From Yoonia vestfoldensis (GTDB taxonomy: Bacteria; Pseudomonadota; Alphaproteobacteria; Rhodobacterales; Rhodobacteraceae): 64,000 nt of DNA. The position numbers and the translations under genes were made by a program. This document shows, piece after piece, positions 6,388 to 14,541 of the stretch. The notes beneath the pieces were generated by a model. That model worked only from the letters and a program-made list of their open reading frames with translations, was not told where the DNA came from and did not search any database. The stretch is taken from assembly GCF_002158905.1 (NCBI RefSeq), contig NZ_CP021431.1, positions 124,001-188,000 on the forward strand, read 5' to 3'. Each line of letters starts with the position of its first letter. Within the stretch, counting starts at the first letter, position 1.

Positions 6388-9300
6388 ATGAATTTGTTCA
6401 ACCGTAAGACTCTGAAGCGCCACATCAAAGCCGATCCGATCCCGTCAGACCATCTGGCTGCGCTGGAAGCCTGGGCAGAGCTGATCAGCTCGGGCCGGAT
6501 TGGGCGTCTGAAGGAAACCGCCCTGCATGGGCAGTTCGCCTCCAAGATCGTTGAAGATGTTCTCGGCTACCATGGTCCGGCTGGCGGGGCAGATTACAAC
6601 GTCTCAACCGAACAAAATATTCTGCGCGGCAGCGTCGATCTGGCGCTTGGCCGCTTTGGCGGCAAGACGCCAGACATCGTGGCACCATTCGAGCTGAAGG
6701 GCGCGGATACCCGCGACCTCGATGCAATCATGCCGGGCCGGAACAAGAGCCCTGTTCAACAGGCGTGGGAATACGCCATGAACGCGCGCGGCGTGAAATG
6801 GGTGCTGGTCTCGAACATGATCGAGCTGCGCTTCTACGGTTTCGGGGAAGGCACCTCGGCCTATGAGGAATTCCGCCTCGACCAACTGACAGACCCCTCA
6901 GAATACGCGCGCTTCATGCTGCTTCTGTCGGCGGAAAATCTGCTGTCTGGCCGCACGGCTGATCTGCTGAAAGAAAGCCGCCGCGAAGACAAAGACATTA
7001 CCGACAGCCTGTATCAGGATTACAAGGACCTGCGCCTCAAGCTCCTGAGTGCTGTCCAAAAGGCCGATGTCGCGATTGCGCCTCTCGATGCGATCGCCCT
7101 CGCGCAGAAGATCCTTGATCGGGTGCTGTTTATCGCCTTTGCCGAAGACACCGGCCTTCTGCCAGACAACACGCTGGAAAATGCGTTTGTCGCCCGTGAC
7201 GCTTACAATCCCCGCCCCGTCTGGGACAATTTCAAAGGGCTGTTCCGCGCCATCGACGAGGGCAACAGCAATCTGAAAATCCCGCGCTACAACGGGGGGC
7301 TGTTCCGCAAAGACCCTGTGATCGACGGGCTGAACATACCCGATGACATCTGCGAAGGGTTCAAAACCCTGGGCGAGTATGACTTCGCCTCCGAGGTCTC
7401 GGTCACGGTCCTAGGCCATATCTTTGAACAGTCCATCGCGGACGTTGAACGCCTGCAAGCGATCGCGCGCGGTGAAGAGGAAGAGCCCGAGAAAACCACC
7501 GGCACAAGCGGGCGGCGCAAGCGCGACGGGGTGGTCTACACCCCTGATTACATCGCGCGCTTCATCGTGGCCGAAACCCTGGGAACGCATCTGCGGGAAA
7601 TTTTTGAGGACACCTTGCGCGCTCACGCCAAGAAGGGCGCGGATGTCACCGACTACGAAAACATCCCCTGGCGGAAAAAGTCGGCCGAGCTGGAAGCCTG
7701 GCAAGCCTATCGCGATCGCCTGAAAACCTTGCGCATTGTCGATCCCGCCTGTGGCTCCGGTGTGTTCCTGATCATGGCCTTTGACTTCATGAAGGCCGAA
7801 CTGACCCGCGTGAACGACAAGATCAAAGACCTGCTGCCCAAGGCCGAACATTTTGGCGATCTGCTCGACTATGTCCCAGACAGCGAAATTCTGACCGACA
7901 ACCTCTTCGGCGTGGACGTAAACGAGGAAAGCATCGAGATCACCAAGCGTCGCTCTGGATCAAGACCGCCCGGCGCGGCAAGGTGTTGGACAGCCTGTCG
8001 GGCAGCATCCGCGTCGGTGACAGCCTGATCGAGGATAGCAACTTCGCCTATCTCGACCACGCCTTCACCTGGGAAACGGCCTTCCCCGGCGTCTTTGCCG
8101 AAGGCGGCTTCGACGTGGTCCTGGGCAACCCGCCCTATGTGCGGATGGAATTTCTGAAGCTGCTGAAACCCTATCTGGAAAAGCGCTATGAGGTCGTTTC
8201 CGACAGGGCCGATCTTTACTGCTACTTCTTCGAACGTGGCCTGCGCCTGCTGAAACCGGGCGGGCGCTTGGGCTATATTTCCTCAAACACCTTCTTCAAG
8301 ACCGGATCGGGCAAGCCCCTGCGCGAATATCTGCGGCGCGAGGCGATCCTCGAATGCGTTGTCGATTTTGGCGACCTCCAGGTCTTCGAAGGGGTCAACA
8401 CCACACCCGCCATTCTGACCATGAAGCGTGGATCGGCACCGAAGGGGCATGACCTGCGGTTCTGGCAACTGGACGCCCTGCCAGAAACCAACTTTCAGGC
8501 CACATGGGAAAAGGCCGCAGGGCCATATCCGCAGGCCGCCCTTGGGGCCGGTTCATGGGAACTGGAAAACACCGCCTTGCGCACCCTGCGCGACAAGATC
8601 AGAACAGGTAAAAGGACCCTGAAGGACGTCTACGGATCACCGCTCTACGGAATCAAGACGGGCCTAAACGCCGCCTTTGTGATCGACAGCGCCACCAAGG
8701 AACGCCTCTGCGCCCAGGACCCCCGGTCAGCTGATCTTCTGAAGCCCTTCCTTGAAGGCAAAGACCTTCAACGCTGGCGGGCGGTCCCGCGCGGTCTTTG
8801 GCTGATCTACATTCCCAAGAACCGGATCGAGATTGACGACTACCCGGCCATCCGCGACTGGCTACTACCCTTCAAGGCCGGTTTGGAAGCCCGCGCCACA
8901 AAACAGGAATGGTTCGAGCTGCAACAGGCGCAAGAAGCCTATGCGCCCCACTTCGCTGCGCCCAAGATCAGTTATCCCCACTTCTCGCAGGGCCGGAAGT
9001 TTTCCTTTGAGCCGCAAGGCTACTTTTCAAACGACAAAACCTATCTCATTCCATCTGAAGACAAGGCACTTCTAGGATTGTTGAACTCTACCCTGATCTG
9101 GGGTGTGCTACGCGGCATTTGCACCGCAATGCGCGGGGGCGAGTGGCGCTTAGAGCTACGGGTTCAGTATCTGGAACAAGTGCCCATCCCGGCGTGGAAC
9201 GATAAGGCGCGGGCCGATCTCGCCGTAGCAAGTGAACGAGCCAGCAAGGCGGCACAGGAACGCCTGACCCTGCAAACCGCCTTGACCCGCCGCATCCCCG

Positions 9301-9584
9301 ATCTCTGCCCGCCTGAACGCGAATTCAAGCTGACCAACAAACTCAAGGAATGGTGGACCATGCCCGACTTCGCCGCCTTTCGCGCCGAGGTGAAGAAAGT
9401 GTTCAAGGCCGACATCCCGCTGGCCGATCGCTCCGACTGGGAAGACTGGATCAACCGCGACCGCGCCGAGATCGCCCGCCTGACCGCCGAAATCGCCCAG
9501 GCCGAAGCCCAGATCGACAGCATCGTCTATGACCTGTTCGATCTGACCGAAGACGAAATCGCGCTGCTAGAGGCTGCAATATGA
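6388..9584 (+). pseudogene. Type IIG restriction-modification enzyme (N6-adenine methyltransferase), frameshifted
   Basis: A fused restriction endonuclease and DNA adenine methyltransferase of the Eco57I / type IIG class, about 1065 residues if intact. The N-terminal domain has a PD-(D/E)xK-like nuclease site: P95-D96, then E102-L-K104. The methyltransferase part has motif I (DPACGSGVF, from D452) and the catalytic motif IV NPPYVRME (about 8128-8151). The C-terminal 350 residues fit a TaqI-like target-recognition domain. The frame breaks at 7948/7949: adding one base after 7948 restores ITK-LSLWIKTARRGKVLDSLSG. As given, translation yields a 546-residue N-terminal product (6388-8028) and an open frame at 7983-9584. 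This may be a true inactivating deletion or a sequencing error. No separate methylase or specificity gene lies nearby. Confidence 0.85.
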
Positions 9585-9697
9585 CCGATACGCCAGCACG
9601 AAGTGATACAGCTCTCTATGCTGATGCTGTCGCAGCGATCACAGCACATCAACACCGCGCAACCGTAACAAAAATAAACTCGTGTGAGGGGCAGTAG
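9581..9697 (+). CDS. Small hypothetical protein, 38 aa, coupled to the restriction gene
   Basis: An unrecognised short frame starting MTDTPARSDTALY and ending NSCEGQ. Its ATG overlaps the restriction gene stop as ATGA (9581-9584), with AGAGG upstream. Its TAG stop overlaps the GTG of the next gene as TAGTG (9695-9699). This double overlap keeps translation continuous from the restriction gene to the membrane-protein gene, which is the main argument that it is real. It may be a translational relay rather than a functional protein. Confidence 0.5.
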   Translation: MTDTPARSDTALYADAVAAITAHQHRATVTKINSCEGQ

Positions 9698-10446
9698 TGG
9701 ATTTTGCTCTCGCGCAATTGGCGCTTATTTTCATGCCCGGCATTATTTGGGCGACTATTGATGCAAAGTACGGCGCAGGCTTGAAGCCCCAGCAAACGAC
9801 GCTTCTGATCCGGGCCTTCATGTTTGGAATGGCAACATACGCTGTTCTGTTCCTGATTTATCTAGTATTCGGAAAGTCTTTTGGGTATCAGGATTTGGTA
9901 AACGGCCCAGAAAGTGTGAATTTCTTCGAGCTGAAGGATGAAATCGCGTGGTCGGTTCCGCTTTCATTCTCCCTCGCGGTCTGTTGGTTGTGGATTGTCA
10001 AATTTCGGCTTTTGGTAAAGCTTCTGCATAAGATCGGAGCTACTCGACGCTATGGTGATGAAGATGTGTGGAGCTACACTCTCAACTCTGATCAAGCGAA
10101 CGTGGAATACGTTCACTTCCGAGACCTTGAGAACGGATTCATTTTCGCGGGCTGGGTGAACGCATATTCGGAAAGCGAAGATTTTCGCGAGATTTTGCTC
10201 GCAAGCGTGATCGTGTATGATGAAGCCGGAAACGAGATTTCACGCCCCCCGTTTCTCTACCTGTCGCGCCCAAAAAACAGCATCTGGATGGAATTTCCCT
10301 ACCGAGCTGAAGGATACAAAGATGTCAGAGAAGAAAATAATCATCAGAGATGGCAGCATCCAAAAGGGTGGGCAAAACGTGGCGACTTCACAAGTGACGT
10401 CACGCCCCCCACCTCCTACCCCGACTCGTCCGGCGGGCGGCTCTGA
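9697..10446 (+). CDS. DUF6338 family membrane protein
   Basis: A 249-residue protein that I place, with moderate confidence, in DUF6338. Three hydrophobic segments lie near residues 4-20, 36-60 and 86-108. A soluble domain of about 110 residues follows, with the strand pattern FRDLENGFIFAGWVNAYSESEDFREILL that is typical of this family. The last 40 residues overlap another frame and look less natural. The GTG start is preceded by GAGGGG and overlaps the preceding small ORF. Co-transcription with a restriction enzyme suggests an accessory role in defence, perhaps at the membrane; this is inference only. Confidence 0.65.
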   Translation: MDFALAQLALIFMPGIIWATIDAKYGAGLKPQQTTLLIRAFMFGMATYAVLFLIYLVFGKSFGYQDLVNGPESVNFFELKDEIAWSVPLSFSLAVCWLWIVKFRLLVKLLHKIGATRRYGDEDVWSYTLNSDQANVEYVHFRDLENGFIFAGWVNAYSESEDFREILLASVIVYDEAGNEISRPPFLYLSRPKNSIWMEFPYRAEGYKDVREENNHQRWQHPKGWAKRGDFTSDVTPPTSYPDSSGGRL

Positions 10447-10456
10447 TAAGAAATAG
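10322..10456 (+). CDS. Small Pro-rich protein overlapping the DUF6338 gene end
   Basis: A 44-residue frame beginning MSEKKIIIRDGS and ending in a Pro/Thr-rich, positively charged tail (PPPPTPTRPAGG). It lies in another frame over the last 125 bases of the DUF6338 gene. An AAGGA sequence sits eight bases before the ATG. The composition looks protein-like, and similar short proline-rich tails are, as far as I recall, found beside DUF6338 genes, but I could not check. Alternatively, a frameshift in the DUF6338 gene could make this its natural C-terminus. Confidence 0.45.
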   Translation: MSEKKIIIRDGSIQKGGQNVATSQVTSRPPPPTPTRPAGGSDKK

Positions 10457-10750
10457 ATTTAGCACCGCCCGGGGGCGTCTGCGGCAAGCGCTAGGCGTGT
10501 AAGTTTGTGACCTTCAGGTAGAGCTACCCACCCTGAAACAGCCCACATCCTCGCACTTATAGTCTGTGTGCTCTTTAGCACGATAGGGTATGCCGTGCAA
10601 CTATGCAATGAAACGTACAGTTTTTTAACAATTCATAGTTGCGGCGCATAATAATGATTATGTTATTTAAGACGGTTCACCTGCGTAGCCGCGGCACCAA
10701 AGACACGCTCATCTGCTTGCATAAATCGCTATCACGCTCTATGTGGTCCC
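10457..10750. other. AT-richer intergenic region with an inverted repeat
   Basis: About 290 bases without a gene. It contains an exact 9-bp inverted repeat, GCAACTATG (10597-10605) and CATAGTTGC (10634-10642), around a 28-base AT-rich loop. It also contains a possible promoter for hicA: TTGCAT (10717-10722), 17 bases, TATGTG (10740-10745). That promoter would start transcription about at the hicA ATG and so give a leaderless message; this is tentative. Confidence 0.4.
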
Positions 10751-11005
10751 ATGAACAACAAACATCGCAGGACACTTGATAACGTCTTTTCAGACCCAGT
10801 GTCTGGAACGATCGAATGGTTGGCAATCGAAAAGCTGCTTATTGCGGCAGGCGCTGAAATAATCGAGGGCAACGGTTCCCGGGTGCGCTTTGTAAAGGAC
10901 GGTGTCGTTGAGACGTTCCATCGTCCGCACCCAGCGAAGGAAGCAAAACGTTATCAGGTTCGTTCCGCACGCGCGTTTTTGGAAAGGATTGGGGTTACTC
11001 CATGA
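10751..11005 (+). CDS. hicA: HicA family type II toxin (mRNA interferase)
   Basis: An 84-residue HicA toxin with a double-stranded-RNA-binding-like fold that cleaves mRNA. The hallmark segments are HRRTLDNVFSDPVSGTIEW, a GNGSRVRF strand and the HRPHPAKEAKRYQV block with the functional histidine. It overlaps hicB by ATGA (11002-11005), the usual hicA-hicB order. No Shine-Dalgarno is visible before the ATG, which is odd and may mean leaderless translation. Confidence 0.92.
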   Translation: MNNKHRRTLDNVFSDPVSGTIEWLAIEKLLIAAGAEIIEGNGSRVRFVKDGVVETFHRPHPAKEAKRYQVRSARAFLERIGVTP

Positions 11006-11346
11006 CAAATACTATGACTTACAAAGGCTATGCTGCCCGCGTGGTTTACGACGACGAAGACGGGATCCTGACGGGTCAGATTGCTGGCATTCGTGACGGT
11101 GTTGGCTTTCATGCCGACAGCGTCGAAGAGCTAAAAGAAGCGTTCTATGAGGCCGTCGATGATTACGTTGAGACCTGTGCGAAGATTGGGAAAGAACCAC
11201 AAAAGCCCTACTCCGGCCGCGTCATGTTCCGCGTTGACCCAGAAGTTCACCGGAAGGCTGCATTGGCGGCGGAACTGTCAGGTAAGAGCCTCAACCAATG
11301 GGCCGAAGAAGTGCTGAACCGTGCAGCACAAGGCCATCCAGGTTAA
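11002..11346 (+). CDS. hicB: HicB family antitoxin
   Basis: A 114-residue antitoxin for HicA. The N-terminal HicB-like domain (YKGYAARVVYDDEDGILTGQ, DGVGFHADSVEEL) binds and masks the toxin. The C-terminal segment (RVDPEVHRKAALAAELSGKSLNQWAEEVL) is a ribbon-helix-helix DNA-binding domain that usually gives autoregulation of the operon. The overlapping start ties its synthesis to that of the toxin. Confidence 0.92.
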   Translation: MTNTMTYKGYAARVVYDDEDGILTGQIAGIRDGVGFHADSVEELKEAFYEAVDDYVETCAKIGKEPQKPYSGRVMFRVDPEVHRKAALAAELSGKSLNQWAEEVLNRAAQGHPG

Positions 11347-11392
11347 CATCTTCCCCATTTATCAAACGGAAGATGTCAGTTAGTGTATCAGG

Positions 11393-11734
11393 TCAACGCT
11401 GCTCACTGTTGGGTTCTGTCTCTGTATAGCGCTCGAGTAACGCCTCAATCACCTTCCAGTACGGCTGGTTAGTCTCAATACTAATAGTTCTTAACTGAGC
11501 CAATATACGTTCGGGTCCAGTTATTAGGATTTTGCCTTGCGGCTCCTTGTTCAACTGCCGTCGATCCTTGGGTTCGTGCGTACCAACGCTTGCAGTATCT
11601 CTTGGAATAAAGCCGATTTCTTGCCCCGCCTTTACAGCAGTTTGAACATTCTGTTTCGAAGTATTGCTGGTTCGCTTGGGCAATTTCGGAGGTGTAAATG
11701 TTTCGTCAGTCTCATCGAAGCCATAGTCAGACAT
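11393..11734 (-). CDS. Small ParA partner, putative centromere-binding protein
   Basis: A 113-residue protein encoded directly behind parA and overlapping its end by eight bases. The N-terminal half is disordered and basic-polar. The C-terminal 45 residues (GKILITGPERILAQLRTISIETNQPYWKVIEALLERY) fit a strand followed by two helices, like a ribbon-helix-helix domain. Small RHH proteins of this kind serve as the DNA-binding adaptor in ParA partition cassettes. The role is inferred from position and predicted fold; there is no sequence-level family call. Confidence 0.55.
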   Translation of the reverse strand: MSDYGFDETDETFTPPKLPKRTSNTSKQNVQTAVKAGQEIGFIPRDTASVGTHEPKDRRQLNKEPQGKILITGPERILAQLRTISIETNQPYWKVIEALLERYTETEPNSEQR

Positions 11735-12404
11735 TGTTTATCTCCGCCAGTTCTAGGATGATTTCTTTGGTGAATGCGTTAGCATTTTGAATTGCTTTGT
11801 CTACGTTTGCTACTTTTTTGTCAAAAAGTTCACTAAGCAGGTCAGCCTCACGGAATATCCGTGTGTACGCCGATCGTCTGACGATTGACGTTTTCAGAAT
11901 TTCTACATTTGGTAACGATCGGCGCACATCCCGCTCATCATTTGTTTGAAATGCTGCATTTGTCCTTGTAAACACGAGTCTGTACTTCACTTCACGTCCA
12001 ATCATTTTCGACGTTCGTTTCACCAGTTGGAGCGCCCTCCCCGCTTGCCTGGTCTCCATTGGCGTTGGTTCAAACGGAATCACACACATGTCACTTTGTG
12101 ACAGAGCAAAGGTTACCAATTGACTGGCAGTCCCCTCCATATCCAAGCAGACAATATCGTATTTTGCTGATAATCGCTCTACAACTTCGATGATTTCATC
12201 TTCTGATCGACATGACTCAACGTGAAATGGGACCCCCCTATCCTCTTCTCTACGTTTCTTAGCCCATCCGACGAGATTTAGATTTGGGTCACAATCCAGG
12301 AGTGCCACGGTGTACCCCATCTGAGCAGCAGCTTCTGAAAAGAGCAGACACGTTGTTGTTTTGCCTGTGCCACCCTTGGGGTTAGCGAATGTAACGACTG
12401 ACAT
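11727..12404 (-). CDS. parA: ParA family partition ATPase
   Basis: A 225-residue ParA/MinD-type ATPase with the deviant Walker A motif KGGTGKTT (residues 10-17) and Walker A' LLDCDPNLN. A switch region with CLDMEGTA and the ParA-typical FTRTNAAF strand follow. It lacks the extra N-terminal HTH of large plasmid ParA proteins, so it is of the short (type Ib / VirC1-like) kind. It segregates plasmids or mobile elements by patterning on the nucleoid. Codon use is clearly AT-richer than in the genes downstream of 13653, consistent with a foreign origin. Confidence 0.85.
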   Translation of the reverse strand: MSVVTFANPKGGTGKTTTCLLFSEAAAQMGYTVALLDCDPNLNLVGWAKKRREEDRGVPFHVESCRSEDEIIEVVERLSAKYDIVCLDMEGTASQLVTFALSQSDMCVIPFEPTPMETRQAGRALQLVKRTSKMIGREVKYRLVFTRTNAAFQTNDERDVRRSLPNVEILKTSIVRRSAYTRIFREADLLSELFDKKVANVDKAIQNANAFTKEIILELAEINNV

Positions 12405-12570
12405 GAAGTTAACCTCATTTTGATATCATATAATGATACTAGCACCTGCATATTAATGTCAATATAATATTAATCGCATAGCATCAAGAATATCATATTA
12501 ATATTATAACGGTTCGATAAGATATTGCTATCATGTTGGTATTAGGTCAATATGAATGTAATATGCCTGA
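12405..12570. repeat. AT-rich iterated region upstream of parA, candidate centromere or operator
   Basis: The most AT-rich stretch of the window. It contains three copies of ATATTAAT (12450-12457, 12467-12474, 12495-12502), two of GTCAATAT (12458-12465 and 12546-12553) and further TATCAT/ATGATA inverted motifs. Such iterated sequences in front of parA commonly form the partition site and the autoregulatory operator. That function is inferred. Confidence 0.5.
12433..12462 (-). promoter_or_regulatory. Predicted sigma-70 promoter of parA
   Basis: On the minus strand TTGACA (12462-12457) and TATCAT (12438-12433) are 18 bases apart, about 30 bases before the parA ATG at 12404; TGAGG lies between as ribosome-binding site. 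An ATATTAAT repeat directly adjoins the -35 box. Confidence 0.6.
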
Positions 12571-12843
12571 ATGACACGTGAAACTGGGGATATAACCCCC
12601 CCCCTGCCCCAGCCTTGCAACACTTCCTCGGACCATAATTGGGTCATATATACAAAATGCGAACCCAAAATCGTTGTTCGCGTGTCGTGGGGAGAGCGAT
12701 GCGCAGCGCCGTGTAAAACACGAGCGCTCCTTCGCTAATGGCCATCTCAGGCGGCACCGGCAGACCGCTTCATCAGCCCGTTCAGCAGGTTACGCCAGCC
12801 GTCCGCGTTATCTCACCTGGAACCCGTCGCTACTCATCCGTAC
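12571..12843. other. Region between the partition module and the IS6 element, no supported gene
   Basis: About 270 bases. It contains a run of C (12597-12605), a short hairpin CGTGT-AAA-ACACG near 12710-12722 and a shift back to high GC. An 89-codon frame crossing into the IS (12674-12943) is not protein-like. It looks like decayed backbone or a remnant of an older insertion. Confidence 0.4.
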
Positions 12844-13652
12844 GGCATTGCCAAGTTGTTTGTGCTGCTCGACTTGGGTAGAGGTGCAGCATGCAAATCC
12901 CATCGTCCATGCCGCGCCTGAAGGGCTTTCGTTATCCGCGTGAGGTCGTTGCTTATGCGGTTTGGGCGTACCACCGCTTTGCCCTGAGCACGGCGGATGT
13001 GGAAGACCTGTTGGCGGAGCGCGGCGTGATTGTCAGCCGCGAAGCTATCCGCCTTTGGGTCAACCGGTTTGGCACGCATTTTGCGGGCTGTATCCGTCGG
13101 GATCGATTACGTCCGAACGACAAATGGCACATGGACGAGGTTGTGATCACGATCAATGGCGTGAAGCACTGGCTGTGGCGTGCGGTGGATGCCAACGGCG
13201 ACACACTTGATATTCTTATGCAAACACGGCGCAATGCCAAAGCCGCAAAGCGCTTTCTGGCAAAGCTGATTGCTCAATTTGGCCAACCGAGGGTGATCAT
13301 CACCGACAAACTGCGTAGCTACATCAAACCAATCGCACGCCAGGCACCGGGAGCCGATCACCGTGCCCACAAGGGGCTTAACAATCGAATAGAAGGCAGC
13401 CACAGGCCGACGCGGCGACGAGAGAAAATCATGGGCCGATTTAAATCGCCAAGACAAGCGCAACGTTTCCTTGCAGCCCATGACCAGATCAACACGATCT
13501 TCAAACCTCGCCGCTATCGCCTCACCGCTAACTCCTATCGTCATGCAAGGGCAGATGCGTTCAACCTCTGGGCCGACTATGCCCGCGAGATGACCGCCTG
13601 ACGGGCTTGGCTCAGGTTGCATTCGGTTCGGTAAAAATAACTTGGCAACGCC
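12844..13652 (+). mobile_element. IS6-family insertion sequence, 809 bp
   Basis: The ends form imperfect inverted repeats: GGCATTGCCAAGTTGTTT at 12844 and, on the other strand from 13652, GGCGTTGCCAAGTTATTT. One transposase gene fills it. The flanking 8-mers (12836-12843 ATCCGTAC and 13653-13660 CTTGGGGG) differ, so there is no target duplication; IS6 elements normally leave 8 bp. This points to a junction made by cointegration, an adjacent deletion or recombination between copies. Confidence 0.88.
12891..13601 (+). CDS. IS6-family transposase
   Basis: A 236-residue DDE transposase of the IS6/IS26 type. An N-terminal HTH-like region ([37 protein letters not shown]) precedes the catalytic core. 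The probable triad is D82 (WHMDE), D139 (ITDKLRSY) and E168 (NNRIEGSH), with the short D-to-E spacing seen in alphaproteobacterial members. The C-terminal [13 protein letters not shown] motif is typical. Length is normal, and no internal stop or frameshift is visible, so it may be functional. Confidence 0.93.
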   Translation: MQIPSSMPRLKGFRYPREVVAYAVWAYHRFALSTADVEDLLAERGVIVSREAIRLWVNRFGTHFAGCIRRDRLRPNDKWHMDEVVITINGVKHWLWRAVDANGDTLDILMQTRRNAKAAKRFLAKLIAQFGQPRVIITDKLRSYIKPIARQAPGADHRAHKGLNNRIEGSHRPTRRREKIMGRFKSPRQAQRFLAAHDQINTIFKPRRYRLTANSYRHARADAFNLWADYAREMTA

Positions 13653-14537
13653 CTTGGGGGTCCAGCCCAACCGGCCTATCCGCGCGGAAGCCAGCAATTT
13701 GCGCGGCGTGCCGTCGGGTTTTGTGCTGTCGCAGACAATCTGGCCGGTGAAGCCTGTGATATCGGCGATCATCCGGGCCAGATCGAGGATGCTGATATCG
13801 TGCCCTGATCCGATGTTCAGATGGCTTTGCGTGGGCTGGGTTTCGGCGGCCAGCGCATCGGCATCCAGCCCCATCACAAAGACGGCGGCCGCAGCCAGAT
13901 CATCGACATGCAGGAATTCGCGCCGGGGCGTGCCACTGCCCCAGATCGTCACGCGGTCAGCCCCGCTTTGCGCCGCCGCATGGAACCGCGCCAGCAGGGC
14001 GGGCAGGACATGCGCATTCTGGGGGTGAAAATTATCGCCCGGTCCATAAAGATTGGTCGGCATGATCGACCGGTAATCGGTGCCATATTGCTGGTTATAG
14101 CTTTCGCATAATTTGATCGCGGCGATCTTGGCCACCGCATAGGGGGCGTTCGTGGGTTCCAGCGGACCGGTCAGCAAGGCCTCTTCGGTGATCGGCTGGG
14201 GTGCATCGCGCGGATAGATGCAGGATGATCCCAATTGCAGCAGATGCTGCACGCCTGCGGCATGGGCGGCATGGATCACATTGGCGGCGATCATCAGGTT
14301 GTCATGGATGAAATCCGCCGGATAGGTGGCATTTGCCATGATCCCGCCGACACGGGCAGCGGCCAGCACCACCGCATCGGGGCGCTGGGCCTGCATGAAA
14401 TCGCGCACCGCGCGCTGGTCGGTCAGGTCCAGCTGCTGCCGGTCCGCCGTGATCAGATCATGCCTGCCGGTCACCGCCAGTTGCCGCAGGATCGCGCTGC
14501 CGACCATGCCGCTGTGACCCGCGATATAGATGCGCAT
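13653..14537 (-). pseudogene. fcl: GDP-L-fucose synthase, 3' end removed by IS6 element
   Basis: GDP-4-keto-6-deoxymannose epimerase/reductase, the second step of GDP-L-fucose synthesis after Gmd. The Rossmann NADP site ([14 protein letters not shown], residue 3 onward), the [14 protein letters not shown] loop and the catalytic YAVAK are present. Native sequence ends after about 295 residues at RLGWTPKG; the last 20-25 residues expected for the family are missing. The frame runs on antisense into the IS6 element to a stop at 13107, so any product would carry a foreign tail. It starts five bases after gmd ends (ATG at 14537). Activity is doubtful. Confidence 0.88.
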
Positions 14538-14541
14538 CCGT

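Noticed and set aside
6388..9584. PglX-type BREX methylase
   Set aside because: No other BREX genes nearby, and the N-terminal nuclease-like site fits a stand-alone type IIG enzyme better.
12674..12943. 89-codon frame crossing the IS6 left end
   Set aside because: Starts outside and ends inside the IS, with no protein-like pattern or ribosome-binding site.
13107..13652. Continuation of the fcl frame through the IS6 element
   Set aside because: It is antisense transposase sequence and not part of a native protein.
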